Below, in pieces: positions 44,474 through 53,011 of a DNA stretch of 64,000 nt. A program made the translations under genes and the position numbers. The stretch is from Crateriforma conspicua (lineage in GTDB: Bacteria > Planctomycetota > Planctomycetia > Pirellulales > Pirellulaceae), in NCBI RefSeq assembly GCF_007752935.1, contig NZ_CP036319.1:6747155-6811154 (forward strand), read 5' to 3'. The notes beneath the pieces were generated by a model. It worked only from the letters and a program-made list of their open reading frames with translations, was not told the DNA's origin and made no database searches. Every line of letters starts with the position of its first letter. Positions within the stretch are counted from its first letter, which is position 1.

Positions 44474-46080
44474 CACTTCAGATTACCGTGATACAAGTAC
44501 AAGGCACCGTAAGTCCAATTTCGCTTTGGCATCCCCGGAAAATTGGCCCGATCCATCATCAACGCGACATAGGGGGCCGGATACCCGGACGGAAGCGGAA
44601 TCACGTTGGGCCAAATTCGAGTTCCATGATCGTCATTCCAGGGTGGACGATGAATCTGTAACTCCCCGACCGGCTTCAGATCAGGATAACTTCGAACATA
44701 GACCGTTCGATCGGCGCTGCCGAACAGGGCGAATCGCTTATCGCCGAATTGCTGGATCTGCGTGCCCGTGCTGTCGACTTCTACCGGACCGGCGATCCGC
44801 TGATAGCCATGATCCCAGTGATCGCTTTCCCACATGGCCGCCTTGTATCCACCTGCATTCTCGCACAACAGCAAACGCCATTTCCCATCGCGGCTATCGT
44901 ACACACCGTGCGGATCTTCATGCGCACCGTCGATGCCAACCGGCCGCGCCTTCATGATCGAATATCCTTTGCGTGGGTCTCGATCTGAATGGACCGCAAG
45001 GATCGATTTGGATTCATTGCGGCCTTTGCTTCCGAACGCGCTGAAACCGGTCGTCCAACCACGCCATTGTCCCGTCGTTGAATCGCGAAACAAGTGCGAC
45101 GCCAATTCGTTGCGCAACAGCCCATCCCCCATATCGAACACAATCAAGCCTTCGAAACGAAGATCGAATACGGATGGGTTCAGCGAAAACACGCCTTGGG
45201 CTGGATGCGGAAGCGCACGTCCGCGAATGGTGACGGTGAACCACAATCGCCCGTCATCCAATAAGGGGCGTCCCTGTTCGTCGGTGATGGCACGAATGTC
45301 CGCCTGACCGGTCCCCGGAGTGATCGCCGCGGTCACCCGTCGAATCTTGATCTCGGATGAATCCTTCAAATTGGCAGTGGCCATGAATTCGTACCGAAAT
45401 GCTACAGCCTTGTCTCTTAGCTCCAGATGCTCCGAAAAATCGATGTACCCGATCAACCGGCTGCGACCAGATGTTTCAATGAACACGTTCGCGCCGACCG
45501 CCGCCATCTGGACCCTCAGAACACAGGATGCTTTCTTAATTTGGTGATCCTCTAGATTCCAGACATGGGACTGAACGTCGTTGCCATCAATGTGCGTCGT
45601 CCATCGCACCTGATTCGGCCGATCATTTTGAAACAGCAATTCGGCTTCCAAAAAATCAGTCGACCCTGAATCATCCAACCGGATTCCAACCGCCCCGTTT
45701 CCGATGATCGAAGCAATCTCCACTTCATAGGTCGCAAAAGGGTTGACACTACCGATCCATCGCCGCGTCAACGATCGTTCAGATTGTCCGGCCTTGACGA
45801 TCAGGTGCCCAGATTCCAGCCTGCAAACCGCACGCTCACTTGCGGGAACGTTGTCCGGATGCATCAAATCCAGATCAATCGCTTTGGAAGGTGACAAACC
45901 AGCAAGTGGAATCGCCTGTTCGGAATCAAAAACCATTCGCCGCACCGCTTGCCGACGAAACTGGATCTGATCTGGCCGAATGTCTTGGCCAATCGCCATG
46001 CCGCCAACGATCAAGCCACCCAGCATCCAAATCGTGATCGTGCCAAGGGTTCTACGAGAAAAGTGTTCCGTGTGGGTCAT
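44473..46080 (-). CDS. Exported protein with GH43-like propeller C-terminus, uncharacterised (535 aa)
   Basis: The ATG at 46080 gives a signal/anchor (HFSRRTLGTITIWMLGGLIVGGMAIG). The first half (about 60-300) is a beta-sandwich-like domain resembling laminin-G or concanavalin folds (YEVEIASIIGNGAVGIRLDD, LEAELLFQNDRPNQVRW). The second half (about 300-535) has propeller-type blade repeats found in GH43/GH32-like proteins: GYSIMKARPVGIDGAHEDPHGVYDS, KWRLLLCENAGGYKAAMWES, RFALFGSADRTVYVRSYPD. The pair DGAHEDPH resembles acid positions of such enzymes, but I cannot define a catalytic triad. It is divergent from the sulfatase at 46299 and coupled to ogt. Hydrolase or binding function on the polymer is inference. 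Confidence 0.65.
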   Translation of the reverse strand: MTHTEHFSRRTLGTITIWMLGGLIVGGMAIGQDIRPDQIQFRRQAVRRMVFDSEQAIPLAGLSPSKAIDLDLMHPDNVPASERAVCRLESGHLIVKAGQSERSLTRRWIGSVNPFATYEVEIASIIGNGAVGIRLDDSGSTDFLEAELLFQNDRPNQVRWTTHIDGNDVQSHVWNLEDHQIKKASCVLRVQMAAVGANVFIETSGRSRLIGYIDFSEHLELRDKAVAFRYEFMATANLKDSSEIKIRRVTAAITPGTGQADIRAITDEQGRPLLDDGRLWFTVTIRGRALPHPAQGVFSLNPSVFDLRFEGLIVFDMGDGLLRNELASHLFRDSTTGQWRGWTTGFSAFGSKGRNESKSILAVHSDRDPRKGYSIMKARPVGIDGAHEDPHGVYDSRDGKWRLLLCENAGGYKAAMWESDHWDHGYQRIAGPVEVDSTGTQIQQFGDKRFALFGSADRTVYVRSYPDLKPVGELQIHRPPWNDDHGTRIWPNVIPLPSGYPAPYVALMMDRANFPGMPKRNWTYGALYLYHGNLK

Positions 46081-46298
46081 CACAAGAAGTTCCGAACTAG
46101 ACGCCGAGCAATTCAAGTACAATCAAAAACTTTACAATGGTGACGCTAAACACCTGCGGACCGATCGACCAGATCCCATCCGAACTTTCGACAGCGTCTC
46201 CGATCCCGCGGCCCAATCGCTACACATCATCGCGATTCGTTCCCCAAAATCTGGGCACGCCGATTCCTTCCCGAAGATGCCAGCGACCAGCACCGACG

Positions 46299-47870
46299 AT
46301 GAACAAAGCATTTAATGTGAACAGATACAAAATCTGCCTCAGTATCGCAGTTTTCTTACTGGTTGCGGTATCCAAGCAAATCCAGGCGGCCCCAACCGTC
46401 GACCGCCCCAACGTCATCCTAATCTTCGCGGACGACCTTGGCCCGGGACTACTGGGATGTTACGGCCAACAGGTCATCCGCACGCCCAATATTGACCGCT
46501 TGGCGACCGAGGGTATCCGATTCACCAACTATTACGGCGGCGTCTACTGTGCTCCTTCACGCTGGACCCTGCTAACCGGCATGCATGACGGCCGCGTCGG
46601 CGGGTGGTCACAAACCCGCCCCGGCCTTCCCATCCAGCGTGATTCCGGACGCATCACACAGCAAGAATATGAACGGCGATTCGCGGCGCTGAAGGCCAAC
46701 GCCAATCCCATCGCTGAGAACGAAGTCTTCTTAGCACAAATTGCGCAGCGTGCCGGATTCGAAACCGCACAGTTCGGCAAACTCGACCGTGGCTTTCTGA
46801 CGTGGCACCAACGTGTCAAGCGATTTGGATGGGACTTCTACGAAGGCTACTTCGACCACCAGCGATGCCACGGCTTTTATCCACCCTATCTGTGGCGAAA
46901 CGGCCAGCGATTCGAACTTCCGGGGAATACACGGGCGGACTGCGGAAAGACTTCCGAGAAAGGTGATGAACCGATCGGATACGGCGGCCAAACGTACTCA
47001 CAAAACGTTTTCATTGAAGGCATCGTGAAGTTCATTCGCCAGAACCGTGACCGACCCTTCTTCCTCTATCACCCCACACAATTGCCACATGGTCCGGTTT
47101 CCATCCCGGAACTGCATCCTGATTTTGCTGACGCACCGAACCTTTCCTTGGCTGAAAAGAAATACGCGTCGATGGTGAAGATGCTTGACGATCACGTCGG
47201 ACGGATCATGAATGAACTGAAGATTCAGGGCCTGGACAAAAACACCATCGTCTTCTTCACCTCGGACAACGGTCACGAACTCTACTACGGCCCCAAAGAT
47301 GATTATCGCGCACAGCGATTGCCTGATGGCAAGCCAGCCAATCTGACCGACAGAAAATGGCGAACGTCTCGGTACGGTGATGTGTTCAACGGCGCCGGCG
47401 GACGCGCGGGTTTGAAACGGAGCGGTTACCAGGGCGGAATGCAATGCCCCATGATTGCGCGCTGGCCAGGAAAGATCGCCGCGGGTACCGAGACCTCTCT
47501 ACTGTCATCACACTACGATTTTCTTCCCACTTTGGCGGATTTAGTGGGGCAGAATACGCCCGCCGGAAAAGATGGGATTTCGTTCTTGCCCACCTTGCTC
47601 GGGCAAGAACAAACCGAGCGACACGATCACATTTTTGTCTTCAATCGATTTGCCGCGATGGGAAGCAGCGCATTGATCGCAAGCGATGGCTTCAAACTGG
47701 TCGAAGCCCGACGCGATCAAGGCGTTTTTCAGCTGTACAACATCGGGGAAGACAACGAGGAGCGTTTCGACTTGGCGTCCCGATATCCCGACAAAGTCCA
47801 GCGAATGAAGAAGATCATGCAGCAAGAATCGAATTCTCCGCGTCCGGACTTGGCTCCGGCTCAGCCTTGA
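46299..47870 (+). CDS. Sulfatase, CxPSR type (523 aa)
   Basis: This is an exported sulfatase. The ATG at 46299 is chosen because the signal peptide MNKAFNVNRYKICLSIAVFLLVAVSKQIQA starts there; the frame back to 46137 has no features. The metal site is VILIFADDLGPGLLGCYG, the formylglycine motif CAPSRWTLLTGMHDGR with Cys84, and further conserved parts are FGKLDRGFLTWH, YHPTQLPHGPVSIPE and FFTSDNGHELYYG. The FGKL segment, instead of the usual GKWH, places Asp-Arg after Lys-Leu, so the substrate-pocket His may come from elsewhere. A second sulfatase follows on the same strand after 64 bp. Divergent from the propeller protein gene by 218 bp. Confidence 0.93.
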   Translation: MNKAFNVNRYKICLSIAVFLLVAVSKQIQAAPTVDRPNVILIFADDLGPGLLGCYGQQVIRTPNIDRLATEGIRFTNYYGGVYCAPSRWTLLTGMHDGRVGGWSQTRPGLPIQRDSGRITQQEYERRFAALKANANPIAENEVFLAQIAQRAGFETAQFGKLDRGFLTWHQRVKRFGWDFYEGYFDHQRCHGFYPPYLWRNGQRFELPGNTRADCGKTSEKGDEPIGYGGQTYSQNVFIEGIVKFIRQNRDRPFFLYHPTQLPHGPVSIPELHPDFADAPNLSLAEKKYASMVKMLDDHVGRIMNELKIQGLDKNTIVFFTSDNGHELYYGPKDDYRAQRLPDGKPANLTDRKWRTSRYGDVFNGAGGRAGLKRSGYQGGMQCPMIARWPGKIAAGTETSLLSSHYDFLPTLADLVGQNTPAGKDGISFLPTLLGQEQTERHDHIFVFNRFAAMGSSALIASDGFKLVEARRDQGVFQLYNIGEDNEERFDLASRYPDKVQRMKKIMQQESNSPRPDLAPAQP

Positions 47871-47934
47871 AGAACAACGTGTCGACGCCTTCAAATTTCC
47901 AATCTCACCACCGTCCGAAAGCTGCTGACAAACC

Positions 47935-49461
47935 ATGCGTATTCCCTGCTCTGCTGGCGTTGTACTGACCGCCATCGCTTGCTTTATCCAGTGGGGGACC
48001 GGTTCGGTCGTTGCATTGGCGACCGATCAACGTCCCAACCTGATTTTTTTGATGGCCGATGATCAGTGCACTTACTCCCTGGGATGCTATGGCAACAACG
48101 ATGTCCAAACACCGAATCTAGATCAGCTGGCACGTGATGGCATCGTGTTTGATAATCACTACGTCACCACGGCCATCTGCATGGCCAGTCGGGCAACCGT
48201 GATGACGGGGCGCTTTGAGTTCAAGACCGGATGCAATTTCACGCATGGTGACATGCGGCTTGACACTTGGAAAACGTCCTACCCGGTTCTGCTTCGCCGA
48301 TCAGGCTATCGCACTGCATTTGCCGGAAAGATCGGCTTCGACGTCGCTGACCAACAGGGCGAACACCGATTGAAGCTGGCGAATGAATTCGATCGCTGGG
48401 GCGGTGGTCCGGGTCAGACGAGTTACAAAACCAAAGCGAATGCGTCCATGGCCGCCTATGCGGACAAGTATCCGCATTCAACACTGTCCTATGGCGCATT
48501 CGGTCGCGATTTCATTCAGAATTCCGCGATCTCCGGCCAGCCATTCTGTCTTTCCATCAGCTTCAAAGCACCACACAAGCCTGCCGAACCGGATCCGGCA
48601 TTCGATGCGGTCTACCAAAACAATCGCTTCAGAAAACCCGATAACTTCGGTCGCGAGTACGGGACACATTTTTCCAAACAAAGCAAAACGGATCGCCAAT
48701 ACGAGCGTTTCTTTAGCTGGAATTATGCCGATGACTACGACGGCGTGATGGCCAAGTACCATCAACAGGTCTATGGAATTGATCAAGCCGTTGGGATGAT
48801 TCGAAAAGCTTTGAAGCAGTGCAATGTCGACCACAACACGGTCATCATCTACACGTCAGACAATGGATTCCTCTGTGGGTCCCACGGCTATGGTTCCAAA
48901 GTCCTTCCCTACGAAGAATCATCACGCGTCCCATTGATCGTGTTCGATCCGCGGTCCCCGCGGTCAGGCCAAAACCGGCGTTGCGACGCGTTGACCGGAA
49001 ATTGCGACTTCATGCCGACGTTGCTGACGCTTGCGGGCGTTCCCGTTCCGCAGGGAACCGACGGTGGCGATCTGATGGCTATTTATGAAGATCCTTCCCA
49101 ATCCATCCATGAATCATTGCCACTAATCAACGTTTGGGGGAATCCGGCAACCCATTCACTGTCCGTAGTAACCAAAGATCATAAATACATCTTGTGGTCC
49201 TACGCCGGCGACGGATTCGAAGCATCAGAAGAGTTCTACGATACAGCAAACGATCCGCTGGAATTGGTCAACCTGGCCGGAAACAACCAGCAGATCGAAA
49301 CGCTTCGCCTGATGCGTCGTCGATACGACGCATATGTCCGCCAGTGGGCCAAAGAATCGGTACCCTATAACGGCTATCCACGATATGCGACGGTGTTCGA
49401 TCGCAATCTTCCCTGGAGCGAGAAAGCCGCATTGACGAAGCGATCGAAATCGCAGAAATGA
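47935..49461 (+). CDS. Sulfatase with C-x-A-S-R motif (508 aa)
   Basis: This is an exported sulfatase. The signal is RIPCSAGVVLTAIACFIQWGTGSVVALA. The metal site is LIFLMADDQCTYSLGCYGNN. The modification motif reads ICMASRATVMTGRF with Cys82: Ala replaces the usual Pro, a C-x-A-x-R variant that formylglycine-generating enzymes are known to accept in some sulfatases. FAGKIGFDVADQQG has Lys but not Trp-His. LSISFKAPHKPAEPDP, YTSDNGFLCGSHGYGSK and RVPLIVFDPRSPRSG follow; the last two resemble the iduronate-2-sulfatase-like group. It is the second gene of a two-sulfatase unit and converges on the GH117-like gene, 67 bp apart. Position specificity cannot be assigned. Confidence 0.93.
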   Translation: MRIPCSAGVVLTAIACFIQWGTGSVVALATDQRPNLIFLMADDQCTYSLGCYGNNDVQTPNLDQLARDGIVFDNHYVTTAICMASRATVMTGRFEFKTGCNFTHGDMRLDTWKTSYPVLLRRSGYRTAFAGKIGFDVADQQGEHRLKLANEFDRWGGGPGQTSYKTKANASMAAYADKYPHSTLSYGAFGRDFIQNSAISGQPFCLSISFKAPHKPAEPDPAFDAVYQNNRFRKPDNFGREYGTHFSKQSKTDRQYERFFSWNYADDYDGVMAKYHQQVYGIDQAVGMIRKALKQCNVDHNTVIIYTSDNGFLCGSHGYGSKVLPYEESSRVPLIVFDPRSPRSGQNRRCDALTGNCDFMPTLLTLAGVPVPQGTDGGDLMAIYEDPSQSIHESLPLINVWGNPATHSLSVVTKDHKYILWSYAGDGFEASEEFYDTANDPLELVNLAGNNQQIETLRLMRRRYDAYVRQWAKESVPYNGYPRYATVFDRNLPWSEKAALTKRSKSQK

Positions 49462-49528
49462 CGGTTGCCCAGTAGCCAACTCAAAGGCCCTCCAACGTGC
49501 GAGCGCATCAAGCGAACCACGAGCCTGT

Positions 49529-50518
49529 TCACCGCATCGATTGTTGACTGGCTTCGGGAATTTCAAAACGCTGAAGGAACGGCAAACGGGTGGCCCCGCC
49601 CTTCACAGGCCTTCCAATTTCGATTCCCCATCTGGGCGGACCACCGGCGTAGTCCATTTGGAAATCATCAGCACGATAGACCCCACCCGCCCAGGGTCCG
49701 CTAATCACACGATGAGTCTTGGTAAATCGAATTCTGTCAGCGGCGTACATGATAGAATTCGTAATCTCTTTGGGGCCCGTGGTCCCAATCATCGCCGCCA
49801 CACCACCGCCTTGCGGCCAGACCAAAACTTCGTGATTGCCAGGTATGACTGGGTTCGCCGCGTGCTTCACGTAGGGACCTTGGGGATCCTTGGCGACTGC
49901 GACTCCCATTTGCGTTTGCCCGGGGCCTTTACCCAGCTGTCTGCCTTTGTAGTAAAGCCAGTACTTTCCTTCACGAGCGATCAGACATGCGTCGTCCACA
50001 AGATGGCTGTCAAAATCTTTTTTATGCTCACTGTTGGTCACGACGGGACCGTCACCCACACGCGACCACGGTCCATCCGGTGATTCAGACACGGCAACGC
50101 CGATTTTTGAATCCGGATTGAACCCCTTCTGAAATTTGCGAGATGTTCCCGTATAGAAAAGCCAGTACCGTCCTTCGGCTACTAAGATATTGGGCGTAAA
50201 GACACTGGCCCCGTCCCAGTCGCCAGGGGTTCCCTTTGCCAAGGCCTGGCCTTGTTCGGTCCAGTGAACACCATCCGAAGATGTCGCATACCAGACGGTT
50301 GCGTCGTAGCCAGGCGATATCTTCCCCCTGGAATACCACACATAATACGTGTCATCAACTCGGATGATATCGCTGGGGTCACGTCGCATCACATTGGGTG
50401 TCGCGCCGATCCCTTCGACGGCTCGGTGGGTCACCGAAACGGTCGGAAGTTCGGCGGAACCTGCGACAGCGGTTAGCGATACCAAAAAGTACACAAAGTT
50501 CGATACTAAGAATTTCAT
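49529..50518 (-). CDS. GH117-like five-bladed propeller hydrolase (329 aa)
   Basis: GH117 enzymes remove 3,6-anhydro-L-galactose from agar-type oligosaccharides. The sequence shows the pattern I associate with it: RRDPSDIIRVDDTYYVWYS with candidate base Asp47, WYATSSDGVHWTEQG, ASVFTPNILVAEGRYWLFYT, VDDACLIAREGKYWLYYKG with Asp175/176, and GNHEVLVWPQGGGVAAM with candidate His/Glu 229-230. A short signal peptide (KFLVSNFVYFLVSLTAVAGS) and a good ribosome-binding site (CAGGAG, about 7 nt before the ATG) support the start. Length is near that of the family without extra domains. It is the last gene of the long minus-strand run, 151 bp after a sulfatase. GH43-like activity is the alternative. Confidence 0.68.
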   Translation of the reverse strand: MKFLVSNFVYFLVSLTAVAGSAELPTVSVTHRAVEGIGATPNVMRRDPSDIIRVDDTYYVWYSRGKISPGYDATVWYATSSDGVHWTEQGQALAKGTPGDWDGASVFTPNILVAEGRYWLFYTGTSRKFQKGFNPDSKIGVAVSESPDGPWSRVGDGPVVTNSEHKKDFDSHLVDDACLIAREGKYWLYYKGRQLGKGPGQTQMGVAVAKDPQGPYVKHAANPVIPGNHEVLVWPQGGGVAAMIGTTGPKEITNSIMYAADRIRFTKTHRVISGPWAGGVYRADDFQMDYAGGPPRWGIEIGRPVKGGATRLPFLQRFEIPEASQQSMR

Positions 50519-50669
50519 ATTCGGCTCCTGGGCTGTCGCGTACGGGCTAAGGCTTCCTGGTCATCGTCGACGACGAAGCACCGCCGCAATCTTGCGACAT
50601 CTCGCTGTCGACGCTCGGATAAATTATGCCTGAGCATCGCAAGGTCGATGGCTCTGGACTTTGTCTGGT

Positions 50670-52109
50670 TTATCGTTCTTGGGGATCCACCAACTCGATC
50701 ATGCGCTGGTCGGTTCCCGTCACATCCACGTCACCCAACTCGCCACGAACTTCGTCCGCCCTCTGCTTCAATCGTGCCACGACGTCAGGGTAACGACTCG
50801 CCAGATCCTGCGTTTCGCCAACGTCCGCACGGAGATTGAACAGCCGATGCTCGTTCAACTCTACAAATCCGCGGCCTTTCATCTTCTTCTTTGACCAGAA
50901 CGGTTGGTCCCTAGCCGTACGCGGCAAATGAAGTTTCCAGTTGCCTTCGCGGACGGCTTGTAAGTTGGTGCCGTTGTAGTAATACAACACCTTGTGAGGC
51001 GACTCGGTGGACTGCCCCAACAGAATCGGCAGAATGTGCTTCCCGTCGATCTTTCGATCCTCAGGCGGCATCACACCAGCCAGTCCACAGAACAGCGGTA
51101 ACAGGTCCATGCTGGTCAAGGTCGTGTTCGACACCTGATCCGCCGGGATCATGCCCGGCCACCGAAAGATTCCCGGGACACGATGTCCGCCTTCCATCGT
51201 GCAGTACTTTCCGCCGTTTAACCCACCAGTGGACCCTGCGATGGTTGGACCATTGTCAGAAGTGAATACCACCAAGGTGTTTTCATCGATTCCGGCATCA
51301 CGAATGGCCGCCATAATGCGACCAGTACTGTGATCTAGTTCTTGAACAAAATCGCCGTACTTTCCTTTTCCAGATTTCCCAACGAATCCAGCGCTTGGAA
51401 GTAAAGGTGAGTGCACGATGTGGTGCGAAACATAGATATAAAATGGTTGGTCTTTACAACGCTGAATGAACTGAATCACTTCGTCGGTGTAACGCTTCGT
51501 CAATTCTTCGCATGGTACATTGCGTTGTTCAACCTGCCGTCCACGATACAGTGTGTTGTAGTTGGGTCCACGCTGCTTCCCATAGTTACTGGGGATCCCC
51601 AGATGTTCGTCGAAACCCGCATCCAACGGATGGGAACCATCGACCTCCATCCCCAAATGCCATTTGCCCACCATCAACGTCCGATAGCCGGCCGGCTTCA
51701 ATAGCTCGGGGATTGTCATCTCGTCGTCCGCAAGTCCATAGCGATCGTACTTCGATTCCGATTCATGCCTGGCGACCGGCATCCCACATCGCATGGGGTA
51801 GCGTCCTGTCAACAATGCTGCACGAGATGGGCTGCAAACGTTGGCCGGGACGAAAAAATCAGTACTTCGGAATCCCTGTTGTGCTACTGCATCGATGTTC
51901 GGGGTCTCGATCCCCCGAGAGTCATAGCAACTCAGGTCACCGAACCCGAGGTCGTCGGCGAAAATCACCACAAAGTTTGGCGGCCGTTTCGCCCCACCCG
52001 CCGACGAAACCGAGCTGGCACCAAACCCGATCGCCCAAAAAGCGATTGCGAATCCCATCATGATTCGCGGGGTCACCCCTGGGGATGCTGATATGCTGTG
52101 ATATGACAT
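50670..52109 (-). CDS. Sulfatase, CxPSR type (479 aa)
   Basis: This is an exported sulfatase with all classical motifs: FVVIFADDLGFGDLSCYD, CSPSRAALLTGRYP with formylglycine Cys92, MVGKWHLGMEVDGSHP, FYIYVSHHIVHSPLLPS, VFTSDNGPTIAGSTGG and GHRVPGIFRWPG. The signal sequence (MMGFAIAFWAIGFGASSVSS) begins at residue 17; the ATG at 52109 or the ATGs at 52061/52058 are possible starts. The C-terminus is LFNLRADVGETQDLASRYPDV. It resembles the N-acetylgalactosamine-sulfatase-like group in sequence order, though substrate assignment by eye is unsafe. It follows the DUF1080 gene by 90 bp and precedes the GH117-like gene in the long minus-strand run. Confidence 0.95.
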   Translation of the reverse strand: MSYHSISASPGVTPRIMMGFAIAFWAIGFGASSVSSAGGAKRPPNFVVIFADDLGFGDLSCYDSRGIETPNIDAVAQQGFRSTDFFVPANVCSPSRAALLTGRYPMRCGMPVARHESESKYDRYGLADDEMTIPELLKPAGYRTLMVGKWHLGMEVDGSHPLDAGFDEHLGIPSNYGKQRGPNYNTLYRGRQVEQRNVPCEELTKRYTDEVIQFIQRCKDQPFYIYVSHHIVHSPLLPSAGFVGKSGKGKYGDFVQELDHSTGRIMAAIRDAGIDENTLVVFTSDNGPTIAGSTGGLNGGKYCTMEGGHRVPGIFRWPGMIPADQVSNTTLTSMDLLPLFCGLAGVMPPEDRKIDGKHILPILLGQSTESPHKVLYYYNGTNLQAVREGNWKLHLPRTARDQPFWSKKKMKGRGFVELNEHRLFNLRADVGETQDLASRYPDVVARLKQRADEVRGELGDVDVTGTDQRMIELVDPQER

Positions 52110-52199
52110 GTTTACTGAAACTCGTTGATCTCGATTGCCCCCGATGGCGTCGACAACGGAACACCGGACACCAAACTTCTACCATTGCGTCCGAGAAGT

Positions 52200-53006
52200 T
52201 CACTGGTCCTGATCTGGCGTGCTTGTCGATTCCAGCAACCAGATATTTCGAAACTTGACGGGGGAACCGTGCTCCTGCAAAACAATGGGCGACATTGGCG
52301 TCTCTGAAAAGGCCGCGTACTTGTTCCGCCGCAGGGAAAGCTTGACGTCATCGTGGATCAGGGTGCTGTTCAGCCAGATGGATACCCGCGCCGCATCCTT
52401 TTCGGCCATAAATCCATTCCTGCCGATCTTCGCAGCACGGTAAAGCAGGTCAATGGTCTGCCAAACACCGGGCGGCCGGACGGCATTCACGTCGGGTTCG
52501 CGAATCTGATAGATCGCTCCGCAATCACCCAGACCCAACTTCTCTTTTCCAGAGCTGTTGAAGATCTGCAGTTCGTAAAGCGGACCAAAGAAGACACCGC
52601 TGTTTCCTGACCCTTCACCGGGCAACTGAAACTCCAGGTGCAATCGATAATCACCGAATGACTGCTTCGTACACAGAAACTGTTTACGACGTTTCCCATC
52701 GAACTCAAATTCGATTTGCATCGCATCGCCATCAACGATTTTCCACTGGATCTGCCGCTGGTTGTCATCCGGATTGATCCACTGGAAAGAAAATGGCTTC
52801 CATGCATCAAAGCTTGATCCGTCGAAAAGCACCACTGCCCCGCTAGGTGGTTGGAGCCCAGATGCCGAGCGCAGCCTAGGGTCCGCCAAATCCTCTGCTG
52901 AAAGCGACGAAATCGTCGATGCGATCAGACAGAACGCGAAACAAACAACCGCTGCGCCGATTGATCGGCAGCCGCAGTGTGTGCGAAGGCTTAGTGGAAT
53001 CATCAT
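52200..53006 (-). CDS. DUF1080 (3-keto-disaccharide hydrolase-like) protein (268 aa)
   Basis: This is a concanavalin-like beta-sandwich protein of the DUF1080 family, some members of which are glycoside hydrolases acting on 3-keto sugars. Features are VVLFDGSSFDAWKPF, WKIVDGDAMQI, FGDYRLHLEFQLPG, GNSGVFFGPLYELQIFNSSG and PIVLQEHGSPVKFRNIWL, in the standard order. The ATG at 53006 (or 53003) is chosen because the longer frame to 53057 overlaps the upstream sulfatase gene; the signal is SIGAAVVCFAFCLIASTISSLS. The upstream stop lies 5 bp before, so the genes are co-transcribed. In planctomycetes such proteins often sit beside sulfatases and oxidoreductases. The 3-keto link to the Gfo/Idh/MocA protein at 27929 is speculative. 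Confidence 0.92.
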   Translation of the reverse strand: MMIPLSLRTHCGCRSIGAAVVCFAFCLIASTISSLSAEDLADPRLRSASGLQPPSGAVVLFDGSSFDAWKPFSFQWINPDDNQRQIQWKIVDGDAMQIEFEFDGKRRKQFLCTKQSFGDYRLHLEFQLPGEGSGNSGVFFGPLYELQIFNSSGKEKLGLGDCGAIYQIREPDVNAVRPPGVWQTIDLLYRAAKIGRNGFMAEKDAARVSIWLNSTLIHDDVKLSLRRNKYAAFSETPMSPIVLQEHGSPVKFRNIWLLESTSTPDQDQ

Positions 53007-53011
53007 CACGA

